Assembly: GCF_027988105.1 (NCBI RefSeq)
Contig: NZ_JAQJZJ010000011.1
Location: forward strand, 1 to 64,000
Origin: Pseudomonas aestuarii
GTDB taxonomy: Bacteria > Pseudomonadota > Gammaproteobacteria > Pseudomonadales > Pseudomonadaceae
Direction: 5' to 3'
Length of the DNA: 64,000 bases
The translations under genes were made by a program, and so were the position numbers. The first letter of the stretch is position 1; every line of letters starts with the position of its first letter. Positions 17,256-26,518 of the stretch are shown piece after piece. The notes under the pieces are model-generated. The model saw nothing but the letters and a program-made list of their open reading frames with translations. It was not told where the DNA came from and made no database searches.

Positions 17256-17492
17256 ATGGATTATTTCATCATCGTCAGCCTGACCTGCGCCGGGCTCTAC
17301 TTTCACTGGTGGCTGTATGTGCGCATCAAGCGCTGGGCCGACCGCGACCTGGCCTTATCGATGGCAGGCAAGGACGCCGCGAAGAAGAATTACATGCTCC
17401 AGCGCCTGGCCGAAGCCCAGGCCGGCAAGGTCAAACGTCGTGAACTGCACGCCTGGCTGGAACGCGCGGCCGCCGATTACCGCGCGCCCTGA
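17256..17492 (+). CDS. Small membrane protein, unknown function
   Basis: This 78-residue protein has one N-terminal transmembrane segment (FIIVSLTCAGLYFHWWLYV) and a basic cytoplasmic helix. GGAGGG lies eight bases before the ATG. I recognise it only as a conserved Pseudomonas protein next to pdxH. It is encoded divergently from the glycine-zipper lipoprotein. Confidence 0.75.
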   Translation: MDYFIIVSLTCAGLYFHWWLYVRIKRWADRDLALSMAGKDAAKKNYMLQRLAEAQAGKVKRRELHAWLERAAADYRAP

Positions 17493-17725
17493 GCGCTTGC
17501 GAGAACATCGAGTGCTGTAGTGAGGACGCCAGACGTCCGCGGCAGCGTGCCGCGTTCCGTTCGAAGCGCACCGCGCCGATGAACCCCTGGCGCACGGCCT
17601 GCGGCGAGTGATACCGATCGCGGCCTGCTCGAGGTAACTGCTCGGGGCAGCGTGATCGAGGCTTTTGTAGGGTTGGCGCCGTACAGTTTTTTGTAGGATG
17701 TGGCGGCCGGGCGGCCTCGGCGTAA

Positions 17726-18373
17726 TCAGGGGGCCAGCCGCTCGCGGCTCCAGACATCGTTGTGCAGGCGATAGTCGAGGCGGTCATGCAGGCGACTGGA
17801 ACGGCCCTGCCAGAACTCGACCCGCTCGGCCAACAGGCGATAACCGCCCCAATGTGGCGGACAGTGGGGCGCCTGGTCGAGAAAGCGTTCTTCGACTTGC
17901 GCCAGCAGGCGCTCAAGCTCGGCGCGATCCTTGATCACCTGACTCTGGGGCGAAGCCCAGGCGCCCAGGCGACTACCCAGCGGACGCACCTGAAAATAGG
18001 CATCGGACTCGGCCGCAGTGACGCGCTCGACCCGACCCTCGATGCGCACCTGACGCTCCAGGGTTGGCCAGAAAAAGGTCATGGCCGCATAGGGCCTGAC
18101 GGCCATTTGCTCGCCTTTGGCACTGTCGTAGTTGCTGAAGAAGGTGAACCCGCGCTCGTCTAATCCCTTGAGCAGCAGCACCCGGCAATGCGGGCGACCC
18201 TCGGCATCTACGGTGGCCAGGGTCATGGTATTGGGCTCGACCGGCGGTTGCTCGGTCTTCAGCGCCTCGGCAAACCATTGCTTGAACAAGCTGTAGGGCT
18301 CGCCAGGCGCCTGCGTCTCGCACAAGCCATCACGGGTGTAGTCGCGGCGCATATCGGCCAGGGTCTGGGTCAT
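17726..18373 (-). CDS. pdxH: Pyridoxine/pyridoxamine 5'-phosphate oxidase
   Basis: This 215-residue FMN enzyme oxidises pyridoxine or pyridoxamine 5'-phosphate to PLP in the cytosol. The family hallmarks are NTMTLATVDAEGRPHCRVLLLKG, the FMN-binding FTFFSNYDSAKG, RQVRIEGRVERV, and the C-terminal WGGYRLLAERVEFWQGRSSRLHDR. Full length for the family. AGAGGG precedes the ATG. It stands alone on the minus strand. Confidence 0.98.
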   Translation of the reverse strand: MTQTLADMRRDYTRDGLCETQAPGEPYSLFKQWFAEALKTEQPPVEPNTMTLATVDAEGRPHCRVLLLKGLDERGFTFFSNYDSAKGEQMAVRPYAAMTFFWPTLERQVRIEGRVERVTAAESDAYFQVRPLGSRLGAWASPQSQVIKDRAELERLLAQVEERFLDQAPHCPPHWGGYRLLAERVEFWQGRSSRLHDRLDYRLHNDVWSRERLAP

Positions 18374-18447
18374 GACAAAGCCCTCTAGAACGGAGGCTGC
18401 CTAGCTTACCCGGACACGCCGGACTTGGCTTGATCCAAAGCAAGTAA

Positions 18448-19098
18448 CTACTTGCCGGTAACCGAGTTGGCACTGTCTTGCTGCTTGCTGCGGACTGCGA
18501 CCAGCGCCGGCGCAGCCGGCTGACTGTACTTGGCGACCAGCCCCTTCATGGTGCCCTTCGAGGTCAGCATGATCTCCACCCGCCGATTCAGTGCGCGACC
18601 CTCGACACTGTCATTGGCTGCACGCGGCATGTCCGAGCCCATGCCTTTGACCATCAAGCGATTCTGCTTCAACCCGCTCAAGCGGAAAATCGCGGTAAAG
18701 GCCCGCGCCCGCTCGTGACTGAGTTCGCGGTTGGCCGTAGCGACGCCACTGCTGTCGGCATGGCCGAGCACGAGCACGGCAACGCTCTGGTCTTTTTCCG
18801 CAAGTTTGGCAACCCGACTGATCGGCCCAAGGGTCACCGGCAGCAGCATCATGGGACGGTCCGGGTTGAAGCTGCCCAGCACCGGAGCGGTTACCACCAG
18901 CAAGTTCTCGCGCCGTTCGAGCACGAAGTGGCTGCCCTTGATCGCCTCACGCACGCGCGGTTCGTAATCGTCCAGCCAGGCCTGGGTGACTTCCGGATCG
19001 GGCATGGCAACCGCCAGTGGCTGCTTGATCTTCTCAGAGCCGACACAACCGGCGAGGAGCAGACACAGGGCGAAGGCGAGAGATTTGTTGGTGAGCAT
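18448..19098 (-). CDS. OmpA-family lipoprotein
   Basis: This 216-residue envelope protein has a lipoprotein signal with lipobox LLAGC (Cys about residue 19). Its C-terminal OmpA domain binds peptidoglycan: VLVLGHADSSGVATANRELSHERARAFTAIF and ALNRRVEIML. It would link the outer membrane to the cell wall. The ATG at 19098 starts directly at the signal peptide. I cannot assign a more specific role. Confidence 0.9.
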   Translation of the reverse strand: MLTNKSLAFALCLLLAGCVGSEKIKQPLAVAMPDPEVTQAWLDDYEPRVREAIKGSHFVLERRENLLVVTAPVLGSFNPDRPMMLLPVTLGPISRVAKLAEKDQSVAVLVLGHADSSGVATANRELSHERARAFTAIFRLSGLKQNRLMVKGMGSDMPRAANDSVEGRALNRRVEIMLTSKGTMKGLVAKYSQPAAPALVAVRSKQQDSANSVTGK

Positions 19099-19194
19099 GG
19101 GATATCCACATACGAAACAGTCAAGAGAAACCGACAACGAGCCGGCATGAACACTTAAAACAACCACACTGTGCCCGGAGTTTAGCCGAGCTTT

Positions 19195-20340
19195 CTACAA
19201 ACAATCTGCCAATACACGCGCAAGTTTCTGCGCGCGAGGGTCCATCAAGACGAACGGTCCTAGATTGTTGACCACGAAGCCAAACGCCACATCACGCTCC
19301 GGATCGGCAAAGCCGCTGGAACCACCCGCACCCGGGTGCCCGAACGCTTGCGCGCCCATGCCATAGGTGGCATTGGCCACCTCGGGTTGATCGAGCATGC
19401 AGCCCAGACCGAAGCGCGTGCGGGTCAGCAGGGTCTTGTCATCACCGACAGCATGCTCACGGGTCAGCTCATCGAGCAACTCACCTTCCAGCAAGCGACC
19501 ATCGAGCAAACCGCTGTAAAAACCGGCAAGACTGCGCGCATTACCGTGACCGTTGGCCGCTGGCTGCTGCATTCGACGCCACTGCGGCTTATTTGTGCTG
19601 GTCATGATCGACGGCGGGTTGCTGAAGGCCCGCGTAGTCATGGCGCTCGAGTCGCTCATCATGACCTTGAGCAGGCGCTGGGCGGCGGCATCCCCCATGC
19701 CGCCCTTGCCGCGGGAGATATGCGCCACGCGGTCGAATTCTTCATCGGCCAGACCGACATGAAAGTCCAGGCCAAGCGGCTTGGCAATGCGCGCGACTAT
19801 CGACTCACCCGGGCCGCGGCCTTCGACGCGCCGCAACAGTTCGCCAACCAGCCAGCCATAGGTGATGGGCGCATAACCATGCCCCTCGCCGAGTGGCCAC
19901 CAGGCTTCTTCGGCCGCCAGGGTGCTGGTCATCGCCGGCCAGTCGTACAAGGCCTCGGCCGGCAGCATCTGCCGCAACGCCGGCAACCCGGCCTGGTGAC
20001 AGAGCAAATGACGCAGGGTGATCCTGGCTTTGCCAGCGGCGGCGAACTCTGGCCAATAACGGGAAACCGGGGCGTCCAGTTCGAGCTTGCCCTCGCCGAC
20101 CAGTTGCAAGGCAGTCACGGCGGTAAAGGTCTTGGTGCAGGAAAACAGGTTGAGAATGGTGTCGCTGTGCCAGGCCTGCTGACCATCCTTATCGGCCACC
20201 CCGGCCCAGACATCCAGCACCGTTTCGCCGCCGATCTGCACGCAGAGTGCGGCACCACGCTCCTGTGGATCGTCGAACAGGGCGGCGAAGGCGTCCTTGA
20301 GCGCCTCGAACTTGAGGTCGAAATAGCCCTGTATCTGCAC
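19195..20340 (-). CDS. Beta-lactamase-family serine hydrolase (EstB-like esterase)
   Basis: This 381-residue protein starts with GTG behind a strong AAGGAG site. The catalytic SxxK motif is SCTK (about residues 67-70), and a Tyr in the YAPITYGWL segment is the likely second catalytic residue. HPGAGGSSGFADPERDVAFGFVVN is the C-terminal box. There is no signal peptide, so it is probably a cytosolic esterase of family VIII and not a beta-lactamase. The substrate is unknown. Confidence 0.9.
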   Translation of the reverse strand: MQIQGYFDLKFEALKDAFAALFDDPQERGAALCVQIGGETVLDVWAGVADKDGQQAWHSDTILNLFSCTKTFTAVTALQLVGEGKLELDAPVSRYWPEFAAAGKARITLRHLLCHQAGLPALRQMLPAEALYDWPAMTSTLAAEEAWWPLGEGHGYAPITYGWLVGELLRRVEGRGPGESIVARIAKPLGLDFHVGLADEEFDRVAHISRGKGGMGDAAAQRLLKVMMSDSSAMTTRAFSNPPSIMTSTNKPQWRRMQQPAANGHGNARSLAGFYSGLLDGRLLEGELLDELTREHAVGDDKTLLTRTRFGLGCMLDQPEVANATYGMGAQAFGHPGAGGSSGFADPERDVAFGFVVNNLGPFVLMDPRAQKLARVLADCL

Positions 20341-20422
20341 AAGCGGCTCCTTGGTTTGGGGAATGGATGATCAGCCGCGCATTGTTCCAGCCCGGCATGC
20401 ACTTGGAAACCCAGGCAGCCGG

Positions 20423-22567
20423 CTAACTGATCTCCCGCCGAAAAGGCGGTAGTGCATTGAGAATTGCCTTGCCATAACGCTGGGTCACCACTCGCCGGTC
20501 GAGCAAGGTAATGGTGCCGCGGTCGGCTTCGGTACGCAGCAAGCGCCCGCAGGCCTGGACCAGGCGCAGCGAGGCATCGGGCACGGCGATTTCCATGAAG
20601 GGGTTGCCACCACGCGCTTCGATCCACTCGGCCAGCGCCGCCTCCACCGGGTCATCCGGTACCGCGAAGGGGATTTTGGCGATCACCACATGCTCGCAAT
20701 AGGCGCCGGGCAGGTCGACGCCTTCGGCGAAACTGGCCAGGCCGAACAACACGCTGTCCTCGCCGCTGTCGACCCGCGCCTTGTGCTTGTTGAGGGTTTC
20801 CTGCTTGGACAGGTTGCCCTGGATAAATACCCGCTTGCGCCAATCGCGCTCCAGCCCCTCGAACACGTCCTGCATCTGCTTGCGCGAGGAGAACAACACC
20901 AGGGTGCCACGCGAGCCTTCCACCAACGCTGGCAAATCGCGAATGATCGCCGCCGTGTGCGCCACCGCATCACGCGGATCGGCATGCAGGTTCGGCACCC
21001 GCAGAACGCCGGCATCGGCATGATGGAAGGGACTCGGCACCACGGAGGTCACCGCCACCTTGGGCAGGCCGGCACGCATCCGATAGCGATCGAAGGTGCC
21101 CAGCGCGGTCAGGGTTGCCGAGGTCACCAGGGCGCCATAGGCCACATTCCACAGGTTGCGACGCAGGGTTTCGGCCGCCAGGATCGGGCTGGCGTTGACC
21201 TCGATGTCGAACAGCGCACCGCTGTCGGCCAGGGTCAGCCAGCGTGCCATCGGCGGACTGTCTTCGGGGTCTTCGGCGGTGAAGGCCAGCCACAGCTCCC
21301 AACTGCCATGGGCCCGCGCCAGCAGGCTGCCAAACAGCGGGTACCACTCTTCGGCCTGATGACTGGCAATGCCGATGGTGGCCTCGCCATCCATGGCTTC
21401 CTTGAGTTTTTCGGTCACCCCGGTGAACAGCTCGGACAGCTTGGAAAAGCCTTTCTTCAACTCCGTACCCAGCTCACGCAGGTGCTCCGGCACCTGGCCG
21501 CCAACGAAACGGTGACGCGGCCGTTCGCGGCCCTGCATGTCTTCGCCGGGCTTGAACTCGGCCACCTGCTCGCAGGCGCTGAACATGAACTGCTGCTGGG
21601 TCTTGATCTCCCGCGCCAGCTCCGGGACCTGCTCGATCAAGCGCCCCAGATCACCCGGCAACGGGTGCTGGGCCAGCAGCTTGCTGAGGTTCTTCGCGGT
21701 CTGTTCCAGCCAATCGGCGGTCGAGCGCAAGCGGGTGAAATGGGCGAAGTGACCGATGGCCTTGTCCGGCAGGTGGTGACCTTCGTCGAACACATAGAGG
21801 GTTTCACGCGGGTCGGGCAGCACCGCGCCACCGCCCAGCGCCAGGTCGGCCAGGACCATGTCGTGGTTGGTGACGATCACATCGACCTTGCCCATGCCCT
21901 CGCGGGCCTTGTAGAAGGCGCACTGCTGGAAGTTCGGGCAATGCCGGCTGGTGCACTGACTGTGGTCGGTGGTCAGCTGCGACCAGCGCGTGTCCTCCAG
22001 CTCCTCGGGCCAGTTGTCGCGATCTCCGTCCCATTTGTTGCCGGCGAGCTTTTCCATCATGACCACGAACAGTTTCTGGCTCTGCTCGTCGACGTCGATA
22101 CGGAAGCCTTCTTCCTCGAACAACTGGGCCGTGGCGCTTTGCGCTTGGCCTTCCTGCAACAGCATGTCGAGCTTCGACAGGCACAGGTAGCGGCCCCGGC
22201 CCTTGGCCAGGGCGAAGCTGAAGCTCAGGCCGCTATTGCGCATCAGGTCGGGCAGATCCTTGTGCACGATCTGCTCCTGCAGGGCGACCGTCGCGGTGGC
22301 GATCACCAGACGCTTGCCGGCGGCCTTGGCCACGGGAATCGCCGCCAGGCAGTAGGCCACCGTCTTGCCGGTGCCAGTACCGGCCTCTACCGCCACCACG
22401 GCCGGCTCGCCCTCACGCCGACCCTCCCCGTCGACCTTGATCGCCCCCAGCACCTTGGCGATGTCGGCGATCATCAGCCGTTGGCCATAGCGAGGCTTGA
22501 GCGACTTGGCTTCGAGAAAACGCGTGTAGGCGCCCTGGATCTGGGACTTGAGTTCGGTACTGAGCAT
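20423..22567 (-). CDS. dinG: ATP-dependent Fe-S DNA helicase DinG
   Basis: This 714-residue superfamily 2, XPD-like 5'-3' helicase has Walker A EAGTGTGKT (about residues 61-69) and the DEAH-box variant DEGH. Four cysteines bind a 4Fe-4S cluster: one in YLCLSK and three in QCTSRHCPNFQQC, spaced as in E. coli DinG. The C-terminal motif VQACGRLLRTEADRG is helicase motif VI. DinG resolves R-loops and replication-transcription conflicts. It lies alone, divergent from the CopD-like gene. Confidence 0.96.
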   Translation of the reverse strand: MLSTELKSQIQGAYTRFLEAKSLKPRYGQRLMIADIAKVLGAIKVDGEGRREGEPAVVAVEAGTGTGKTVAYCLAAIPVAKAAGKRLVIATATVALQEQIVHKDLPDLMRNSGLSFSFALAKGRGRYLCLSKLDMLLQEGQAQSATAQLFEEEGFRIDVDEQSQKLFVVMMEKLAGNKWDGDRDNWPEELEDTRWSQLTTDHSQCTSRHCPNFQQCAFYKAREGMGKVDVIVTNHDMVLADLALGGGAVLPDPRETLYVFDEGHHLPDKAIGHFAHFTRLRSTADWLEQTAKNLSKLLAQHPLPGDLGRLIEQVPELAREIKTQQQFMFSACEQVAEFKPGEDMQGRERPRHRFVGGQVPEHLRELGTELKKGFSKLSELFTGVTEKLKEAMDGEATIGIASHQAEEWYPLFGSLLARAHGSWELWLAFTAEDPEDSPPMARWLTLADSGALFDIEVNASPILAAETLRRNLWNVAYGALVTSATLTALGTFDRYRMRAGLPKVAVTSVVPSPFHHADAGVLRVPNLHADPRDAVAHTAAIIRDLPALVEGSRGTLVLFSSRKQMQDVFEGLERDWRKRVFIQGNLSKQETLNKHKARVDSGEDSVLFGLASFAEGVDLPGAYCEHVVIAKIPFAVPDDPVEAALAEWIEARGGNPFMEIAVPDASLRLVQACGRLLRTEADRGTITLLDRRVVTQRYGKAILNALPPFRREIS

Positions 22568-22683
22568 GGGATCTGGACGTGGGGTCTGGGCGCGAAAAGG
22601 CTGGATAAATTTTCAGTGTCTTGCAACGGCCGCTATCATAGCGCGCTAATCGATAATGCGCAGAACCCGGACTGGAGTTTTAC

Positions 22684-23148
22684 ATGACACCTTACGCTGT
22701 GACCTACGCCCTGCATCTGCTTGCCGCACTCGTATGGGTCGGTGGCATGTTCTTCGCCTGGATGATCCTGCGCCCCGCCGCGGTCAGCGCACTAGAGGCG
22801 CCGGCGCGCTTGAAACTGTGGCTCGAAGTATTTCAGCGCTTCTTCTACTGGGTCTGGGCGGCCGTGATAGTGCTGCCAATCACCGGCGTGGGCATGCTCA
22901 ACCTGCGCTTTTCCGGTTTCGAGGTCGCGCCGCGCTATGTGCACATCATGATCGGCCTGTATATCGCCATGCTCGCGCTGTTTCTCCGTGTACAGGCGCT
23001 GCAACTGCCTGAACTGCGCCGCGCGGTGGCCGCCGAAGACTGGCCGAGCGGCGGTGCCGCGCTCGGGCGAATTCGCCGCCTGGTGGGAATCAACCTGATA
23101 CTGGGTCTGGGCCTGATCAGCATCGCTGCCACCCGCCCAGGCTTTTGA
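22684..23148 (+). CDS. CopD-like four-helix membrane protein
   Basis: This 154-residue inner-membrane protein has four hydrophobic helices. The first contains ALHLLAALVWVGGMFFAWMIL, the conserved start of CopD-superfamily proteins, with a His that may bind heme or copper. GGAGT precedes the ATG. The role is unknown. The gene is monocistronic and divergent from dinG. Confidence 0.85.
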   Translation: MTPYAVTYALHLLAALVWVGGMFFAWMILRPAAVSALEAPARLKLWLEVFQRFFYWVWAAVIVLPITGVGMLNLRFSGFEVAPRYVHIMIGLYIAMLALFLRVQALQLPELRRAVAAEDWPSGGAALGRIRRLVGINLILGLGLISIAATRPGF

Positions 23149-23193
23149 GGACGAGCCAGGAGCGCATGGCGCTCCTGGCCTTGAGCCGCTGAG

Positions 23194-23955
23194 TTAGAAG
23201 CGCACTACATCCAGATTGCCTGCCGCCCCGGCACTGCCTGATTGGCCGGACTGACCGGAGCGCCCATCACGGGCATGCGACGTGCTGTACAGCCAGCAGC
23301 CCTTGCTCGCACCACCGGCCCCAGGATTTCCGCCATTGCCGGCAGAGCCACCGGCGCCGCCATCGAGACGCACCTGCAACCGTTCCAGAGGAAAGCCCAG
23401 CGGCACCTCCAGGCGCACCTGCCCGCCCCTGGCGCCGGCCTGGCCATCGCCGCCGCGCAAGCCATCATAGCCGCGACTGGCCTGGCCCCAGGTACAGCCG
23501 CCCGGCTTGCCATCCGCGCCATCCAGACCCGAGTAACCTGGCGCACCCATGCCACCTCGGGCATCGACCAGGAGGGCCTCGGTCGCCACAGCTACCAGAC
23601 GAAGGCTCAGTGTACGACCCGGCAATGCCGGTTGCAGGAACGACCCCGGGGCACCACGCACGCTGATCTGCGCGCCAGCAGCGACCTCGCCGCTCTCCAC
23701 GTCGAGACGAAACGGCTGCTCGCCAGGTGCAATGGCAATCCGTGCGTTACGCCCTAGGCGCAGCTCCGCGACATGCATGTCAGTCAGCCCGGATGGAATC
23801 AGCAAGGTGCCATGATCTGCAATGTGCAAGCGCTCCACCTGCAACACATGGGTTGTTGCGGGTAATCGCAGCATGGCATGCGGCTGCACCTCGATCAGGT
23901 TCTGCGCCAGTGCCAGCGGACTGCAGAGCGCGGCCAACAACAACGGGCTACGCAT
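23194..23955 (-). CDS. Exported collagen-like glycine-repeat protein
   Basis: This 253-residue protein has a Sec signal peptide (RSPLLLAALCSPLALAQ). Residues about 20-120 are beta-rich without a family I recognise. From about 123 to 245 it consists of Gly-X-X stretches: GAPGYSGLDGADGKPGG, GYDGLRGGDGQAGARGG, GGAGGSAGNGGNPGAGG and GRSGQSGQSGSAGAAG. The blocks flank a short beta strand. Such repeats may form collagen-like or polyglycine-helix structures on the cell surface. It overlaps the preceding DUF1145 gene by 8 bp, so the two are co-expressed. Confidence 0.85.
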   Translation of the reverse strand: MRSPLLLAALCSPLALAQNLIEVQPHAMLRLPATTHVLQVERLHIADHGTLLIPSGLTDMHVAELRLGRNARIAIAPGEQPFRLDVESGEVAAGAQISVRGAPGSFLQPALPGRTLSLRLVAVATEALLVDARGGMGAPGYSGLDGADGKPGGCTWGQASRGYDGLRGGDGQAGARGGQVRLEVPLGFPLERLQVRLDGGAGGSAGNGGNPGAGGASKGCWLYSTSHARDGRSGQSGQSGSAGAAGNLDVVRF

Positions 23956-24253
23956 GCTCGACCTCCACCTGCGCCAGGGCCGCACTCACCGGCTGCGCCG
24001 GCGCCAACGACAAGCCCTGCAAGTGGAAAATGCCGAACAGCAATACCTGTACGCGCTCAAGCCCCAGCCGAGCACGCCCGTTCATGCGTTCATTGAATAG
24101 CCACAACTCCAACCCGTGGACCAATACAAGCAAAGCGCCCGCCATATTCAGCAACAGTGCAAAAGGTTGCGCGAACGGATTGATCAGATTGGCCAAGACC
24201 ACGCCCCAGAATAATGCGGTCAGTACTTTTCCCAATCCCAACAAGATCTTCAT
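23948..24253 (-). CDS. DUF1145-family membrane protein
   Basis: This 101-residue protein has two or three hydrophobic helices (GKVLTALFWGVVLANLINPFAQPFALLLNMAGALLVLVHGLEL begins inside the first). The NLINPFAQPF core fits the DUF1145 family. I took the ATG at 24253 behind AGGGG. It precedes and overlaps the collagen-like gene. Function unknown. Confidence 0.82.
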   Translation of the reverse strand: MKILLGLGKVLTALFWGVVLANLINPFAQPFALLLNMAGALLVLVHGLELWLFNERMNGRARLGLERVQVLLFGIFHLQGLSLAPAQPVSAALAQVEVEHA

Positions 24254-24384
24254 GTTCGCCCCTGGCAGCTTTTTGTTCTGCGGCACCTTAACTGCTTTGC
24301 GCCAGGCTAGCAAAAAGTGCGGCGATCTCCCGCCGGGCCAGATGCATGGCCGATCAACGACCGGCCCACATCAGGCAAGATCGG

Positions 24385-25116
24385 CTACGGCAGCGCTTCG
24401 ACCGCAGCTTCGACCCGTCGATTGATCGCACGTCCAGACTCGGTGTCGTTATCGGCAACCGGGCGTGACTCGCCGTAACCCACAGCCGAGACCCGGTCAG
24501 CTTCGATACCATTCTGCTCGACTAGCACGTCGCGCACGGCATTGGCACGCCGTTCGGACAAGCCTTGGTTATAGGCATCGGAGCCAATGGCATCGGTGTG
24601 CCCTTCGACAATCGTGGTGGTCTGCGGATACTGCTTCATGAAGTCAGCGAGACTTTTGATATCAGCGTAACTGCCTTCCTTGACGACCGACTTGTCGAAG
24701 TCGAACTTGACGTCCAGCTCGACGCGAATCGGCACTGCAGGCTCATCAGGCTCCATCGCTTGCGCTGTACTCGCATATTCGCTGTAAGGGCAGCCATTGT
24801 GGCGCACCGAAGTATTGGGCGGTGTACCGGGACAACGGTCGCGACGATCAAACACGCCGTCGCCGTCCTCATCACCGTCCTGGGCATAGCAAATAAGGCT
24901 GCCAATGACCGCTCCGGCCACGGCACCGCCTGCTGCCCAAGCCGAACTTTCGATTGCGCCTAGGCCGCCACCGGCCAGGCCTCCAATCGCAGTGCACAAG
25001 GGCCAGTTCCCTTGGTTGAGTACTGCGTCTCCCGTACTGGAAGTCGTGACGCAACCAGAAAGAATACTACTGGCCAAGAGAAGGGGAAAAGCAACTCTGC
25101 AGAGCCTGGTTCTCAT
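24385..25116 (-). CDS. OmpA-family lipoprotein with calcium-binding TSP3-like segment
   Basis: This 243-residue protein has a lipoprotein signal (lipobox LSGC), a glycine-rich membrane segment (GGLAGGGLGAIESSAWAAGG) and then DGDEDGDGVFDRRDRCPGTP, a thrombospondin type-3 calcium motif. A C-terminal OmpA domain follows (IVEGHTDAIGSDAYNQGLSERRANAVRDV). It is a close paralogue of the next gene, from which it differs mainly by the TSP3 insert. AGGAG precedes the ATG. Confidence 0.93.
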   Translation of the reverse strand: MRTRLCRVAFPLLLASSILSGCVTTSSTGDAVLNQGNWPLCTAIGGLAGGGLGAIESSAWAAGGAVAGAVIGSLICYAQDGDEDGDGVFDRRDRCPGTPPNTSVRHNGCPYSEYASTAQAMEPDEPAVPIRVELDVKFDFDKSVVKEGSYADIKSLADFMKQYPQTTTIVEGHTDAIGSDAYNQGLSERRANAVRDVLVEQNGIEADRVSAVGYGESRPVADNDTESGRAINRRVEAAVEALP

Positions 25117-25218
25117 GGTGAATCTCCTGTATTACCAGCAGCACGCCGGTAACACAGGAGTTAAGCGCACCCTCTGGATAGTACAAGTGCGCCCTCGGTG
25201 AGGGCGCACATGGCATAG

Positions 25219-25854
25219 TTAAGGCCGCGCCTCGACTTCAGCCTCAACTCGACGGTTGATTGCCCGACCTTCCGCTGTCGAATTGTCAGCGACCGGACGG
25301 GTTTCGCCATAGCCTACTGAGTTGACGCGACTACCTGACACACCATACTGGTTGACCAGCACGTCGCGAACAGCGTTGGCACGACGCTCGGACAGGCCCT
25401 GGTTGTAAGCGTCGGTACCGATGGAGTCGGTATGCCCTTCAACCACGGTTGTGGTTTGCGGGTATTGCGCCATGAAGTCTGCAAGGTTTTTGATGTCGGC
25501 AAAACTGTCTTCTTTCACTTGAGCCTTGTCGAAGTCGAACTTCACATCCAGTTCGACTCGAACAGCTTCTGCGACGGGCTCAGGCATGACAGGCTCCTCG
25601 ACCATCACCTCCTCGACCATCGCCATTTCTTCCATCTCTCCGGCGCCATGGACCCAGCAATAAGCCGCCGCCATGCCGGCACCGACCAAGGCACCGCCAC
25701 CCGCCCAAGTCGAACTTTCAATGGCGCCCAGTGCCGCGCCGCCCACACCACCAACCGCCGCACACATCGGCCAATCGGTTTTTTGCAAACCGGCGCAACC
25801 CGTCAAGAAACTTGTCGTCAATATCAGGGGTACCGCTTTCCTTATGATGCTCAT
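25219..25854 (-). CDS. OmpA-family lipoprotein (paralogue of neighbour)
   Basis: This 211-residue lipoprotein (lipobox LTGC) has a glycine-rich segment, an acidic Met/Glu/Val linker (EEMAMVEEVMVEEPVMPEP) where the neighbour has a calcium motif, and a C-terminal OmpA peptidoglycan-binding domain. Its last ~110 residues are nearly the same as those of the adjacent gene, so the pair arose by tandem duplication. Two ATGs lie close together. I chose 25854 because GGAG is then at proper spacing; 25860 is the alternative. Confidence 0.92.
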   Translation of the reverse strand: MSIIRKAVPLILTTSFLTGCAGLQKTDWPMCAAVGGVGGAALGAIESSTWAGGGALVGAGMAAAYCWVHGAGEMEEMAMVEEVMVEEPVMPEPVAEAVRVELDVKFDFDKAQVKEDSFADIKNLADFMAQYPQTTTVVEGHTDSIGTDAYNQGLSERRANAVRDVLVNQYGVSGSRVNSVGYGETRPVADNSTAEGRAINRRVEAEVEARP

Positions 25855-26015
25855 ATGCATATCTCCAGTAGGGATCGGACAAAAACCGACACTTAAGGAT
25901 TAAAGACCTCTGCTTTAGAATTCGCCAGACATCATTTACATACTTCAAGAATCATCGGCTCTAGGCCTTCACGCAGCCGCGCGTTAGTCTTTTCAGAACC
26001 GATCGAGGATTATCG

Positions 26016-26513
26016 ATGACCGCGAGCATTACTACCCGCACGCCACAACAAGCGCTAGCCGCTCTACTGGAGCGTTACGCACCCAGCCGCCTGCTCTTGA
26101 TAGGTGCCAGCGAACTGCCGGCACTGGACGCTTTCAAGGCCGCACACGCCGATTGCCAAGTCGCCCATGCCGCCGCAGGCACCTTGCCGGCCGAACTGGC
26201 CGCTCAACGATTCGACCTGGCGCTGGTCGTCGACTGCCTCGAACACCTGCCCAAACGTACCGGGCTGGAGCTGCTCGGAGGCATCCGCAACCTGAATGCC
26301 AGTCGCCTGGCAGTGCTGGTCGACCTGCAGGCCTGCGCCTGGCAGGACACCGATTTCTTCGCCCTGGCCCTGCAGGCCAGCGAGCGCTTTCAGCGAGGTG
26401 AACAGACCCTGAGCCTGTTCACCTACGACCTGCTGGACTACAAACAGGTACCCGCCTGGCTGAATGCCAAGTTCTGGGCCAACCCGGAAAACTTTGGCAA
26501 ATACTGGTGGTGA
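26016..26513 (+). CDS. DUF6231-type protein with methyltransferase-like fold
   Basis: This 165-residue protein has a strand-loop resembling a class I methyltransferase (RLLLIGASELPALDAF) and a DLALVVDCLEHLPK segment like motif II. It lacks an obvious SAM-binding glycine triplet, so activity is doubtful. It ends in NPENFGKYWW, a conserved tail of the Pseudomonas family as I recall it. GAGGAT precedes the ATG. It is followed 5 bp later by a SEC-C protein and probably co-transcribed. Confidence 0.75.
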   Translation: MTASITTRTPQQALAALLERYAPSRLLLIGASELPALDAFKAAHADCQVAHAAAGTLPAELAAQRFDLALVVDCLEHLPKRTGLELLGGIRNLNASRLAVLVDLQACAWQDTDFFALALQASERFQRGEQTLSLFTYDLLDYKQVPAWLNAKFWANPENFGKYWW

Positions 26514-26518
26514 AGCAC

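Noticed and set aside
17512..17640. Possible further copy of the 77-bp repeat
   Set aside because: Only short segments (CTGGCGCACGGCCTGCGGCGAGTGA-like) agree. Too diverged to claim by eye.
20690..22687. 665-codon open frame on the plus strand
   Set aside because: It is antisense to dinG and has no ribosome site or recognisable domain.
25187..25209. GTGCGCCCT/AGGGCGCAC hairpin as a terminator of the OmpA gene
   Set aside because: No U-run follows on the minus strand. It may stabilise the mRNA end, but a terminator cannot be supported.
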